This document shows, in pieces, positions 62,918 through 64,000 of a DNA stretch of 64,000 bases. Both the position numbers and the translations under genes were made by a program. The DNA is from Albimonas donghaensis (lineage in GTDB: Bacteria > Pseudomonadota > Alphaproteobacteria > Rhodobacterales > Rhodobacteraceae). The stretch spans positions 558,001 to 622,000 of the forward strand of contig NZ_FNMZ01000001.1 in NCBI RefSeq assembly GCF_900106695.1, given 5' to 3'. The notes beneath the pieces are model-generated. The model had not been told where the DNA came from. It made no database searches and saw nothing but the letters and a program-made list of their open reading frames with translations. How positions within the stretch are numbered: position 1 is the first letter of the stretch; each line of letters begins with the position of its first letter.

Positions 62918-64000
62918 CTATTCGCAGAGCCCGTCCACCAGCTTCTCCATGAAGGTCCAGCCGGCTTCGAACTGGCTGATCTCGATGAACTCGTCGGGCT
63001 TGTGGGCCTGCTCGATATCGCCCGGCCCGCAGACCACCGAGGAATAGCCGCCCGACTGGAAAATCCCCGCCTCGGTTCCGAAAGACACCGCGCGCAGGGC
63101 GTTGTCGCCGGTCAGCCGGCGGGCCAGCGCCTCGGCCGCGCCGCCTTCCTCGCGCACGAAGGGCGGGTTCTTGGTCAACAGGATCGGGTTGATGCGGGCC
63201 TCGGGGCGGATCTTCTTCAGCTCCGCCTCCAGCCGCGCGCATTCGGCCTGATAGCGCGCCGCCCACGCATCCGGGCTCTCGCCCGGCATCACCCGGATAT
63301 CGGTGGAGAACCAGCAGTCCTTCGCGGTGATGTTGTTCGCGGTCCCGCCCCGGATGCGGCCCACATGCAGCGTGGTCCAGCCGGGGTCGAAGCCCTCCGA
63401 CTGCGGCGTCGGCGCGGCTTCGTGGCGGGCGCGGTTCTCCTGCATCCGCGCGTTCAGCCACACGATCAGCTCCGCCGCGGTCATCACCGCCGACACGCCC
63501 TCGTGGCACTTGGAGGAATGCACCTCGTAGCCGTGGATCTCGGTGCGGAAACCCGTGCCGCCCTTGTGGGTGGTGACCACGCCCATCCGCGTCGGCTCCC
63601 CCACGATCACCGATTCCGCGTGGGGCAGCCTGTCCCGCATCGCGCGCACCAGCGGCGGCGCGCCGGCGAGGCCCAGCTCCTCGTCATAGCTCAGCGCGAT
63701 CTGCAGCGGCCGCCTGATCCCGCGCGCGATCGCCAGCGGCACGGCGCAGAGCGCCAGCGCGTCGAACCCCTTCATGTCGCAGGTCCCGCGGCCGTAGAGC
63801 CGGCCGTCCTTCTCCACCACTTCGAACGGGTCCGAGGTCCAGTCCTGCCCCTCCACCGGCACCACGTCGGTATGCCCCGACAGCACCACGCCGCCGGCCT
63901 CCATCGGGCCGACATGGGCCATCAGCCCGGCCTTCTCGCCGGTCTCGTCGTAGATCCTGTGGCAGACGGCGCCGTGACCCTCCAGGTAATCCTGGACGAA
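62918..64000 (-). CDS. argE: Acetylornithine deacetylase-like M20 peptidase, 5' end beyond the window
   Basis: 360 codons of an M20 metallopeptidase; the N-terminus lies past base 64000. Metal ligands are seen in LSGHTDVVPVEGQDW, GRGTCDMKGFDA and SYDEELGLAG, and the bridging Glu region in VIVGEPTRMGVVT. The family pattern (TTLHVGRIRGGTANNI; AVSFGTEAGIFQSGGY) is that of ArgE, which frees ornithine from N-acetylornithine in arginine synthesis; related deacylases of the same family cannot be excluded. It converges with atzF and is not part of that transcript. Confidence 0.9.
   Translation of the reverse strand, partial: FVQDYLEGHGAVCHRIYDETGEKAGLMAHVGPMEAGGVVLSGHTDVVPVEGQDWTSDPFEVVEKDGRLYGRGTCDMKGFDALALCAVPLAIARGIRRPLQIALSYDEELGLAGAPPLVRAMRDRLPHAESVIVGEPTRMGVVTTHKGGTGFRTEIHGYEVHSSKCHEGVSAVMTAAELIVWLNARMQENRARHEAAPTPQSEGFDPGWTTLHVGRIRGGTANNITAKDCWFSTDIRVMPGESPDAWAARYQAECARLEAELKKIRPEARINPILLTKNPPFVREEGGAAEALARRLTGDNALRAVSFGTEAGIFQSGGYSSVVCGPGDIEQAHKPDEFIEISQFEAGWTFMEKLVDGLCE

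Overview
The window is about 64 kb of very GC-rich DNA (roughly 70 to 75% by eye) with tightly packed genes. It is almost certainly chromosomal DNA of an alphaproteobacterium of the order Rhodobacterales, probably one of its high-GC, deeper lineages. The reasons are the gene order (bamA-skp-fabZ-lpxA-lpxI-lpxB-gltA-gltX-comEC-lexA and trpG-trpD / trpC-moaC-moeA-lexA), the use of LpxI, a direct-repeat GTTC-N7-GTTC SOS box at lexA, and a CtrA-type TTAA-N7-TTAAC site. No tRNA, rRNA, CRISPR array, prophage or insertion sequence is visible.

Layout. 1-4.96 kb: the 5' part of a bifunctional rel/spoT and rpoZ on the minus strand, diverging from an NYN-domain gene; then a family 5 uracil-DNA glycosylase and a DUF2948 gene. 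5.1-13.5 kb: accessory metabolism, with a class III CoA-transferase diverging from an Old-Yellow-Enzyme/LigI-like amidohydrolase pair, a TauE-type exporter, two membrane or hydrolase genes, and a TetR-SDR unit diverging from an alpha/beta hydrolase. 13.7-16.2 kb: an orphan sensor kinase whose PAS domain carries the heme-ligand pattern of FixL. 16.6-24 kb: the outer-membrane/lipid A block. 24-32 kb: gltA, gltX, comEC, lexA, moeA, moaC. 32-42 kb: trp genes split into four pieces (trpC; trpD-trpG; trpE) by a dienelactone hydrolase and several plus-strand genes, with a PpiD-like chaperone upstream of trpE. 42-49 kb: an orphan cytosine-5 DNA methyltransferase, an aminotransferase, a hydrolase and a Uup-type ABC-F ATPase. 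49-52.4 kb: parE followed by two paralogous lipoprotein genes.

52.7-62.8 kb is the most interesting part: a nitrogen-scavenging island. A BMP-family binding protein, two permeases and a two-domain ATPase form an ABC importer. They are interleaved with a formamidase, a biuret hydrolase, a second isochorismatase-like amidohydrolase, a ChrR-type cupin and an allophanate hydrolase. The biuret hydrolase has its catalytic residues at the same numbers as the characterised Rhizobium BiuH (D36, K142, C175, Q215). No urea carboxylase is present, so allophanate would come from biuret. The simplest reading is uptake of a small ureide (biuret, perhaps triuret) and its complete breakdown to ammonia and CO2. 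A Cu/Zn superoxide dismutase on the opposite strand cuts the island into two transcription units. The window ends inside an acetylornithine deacetylase-like gene.
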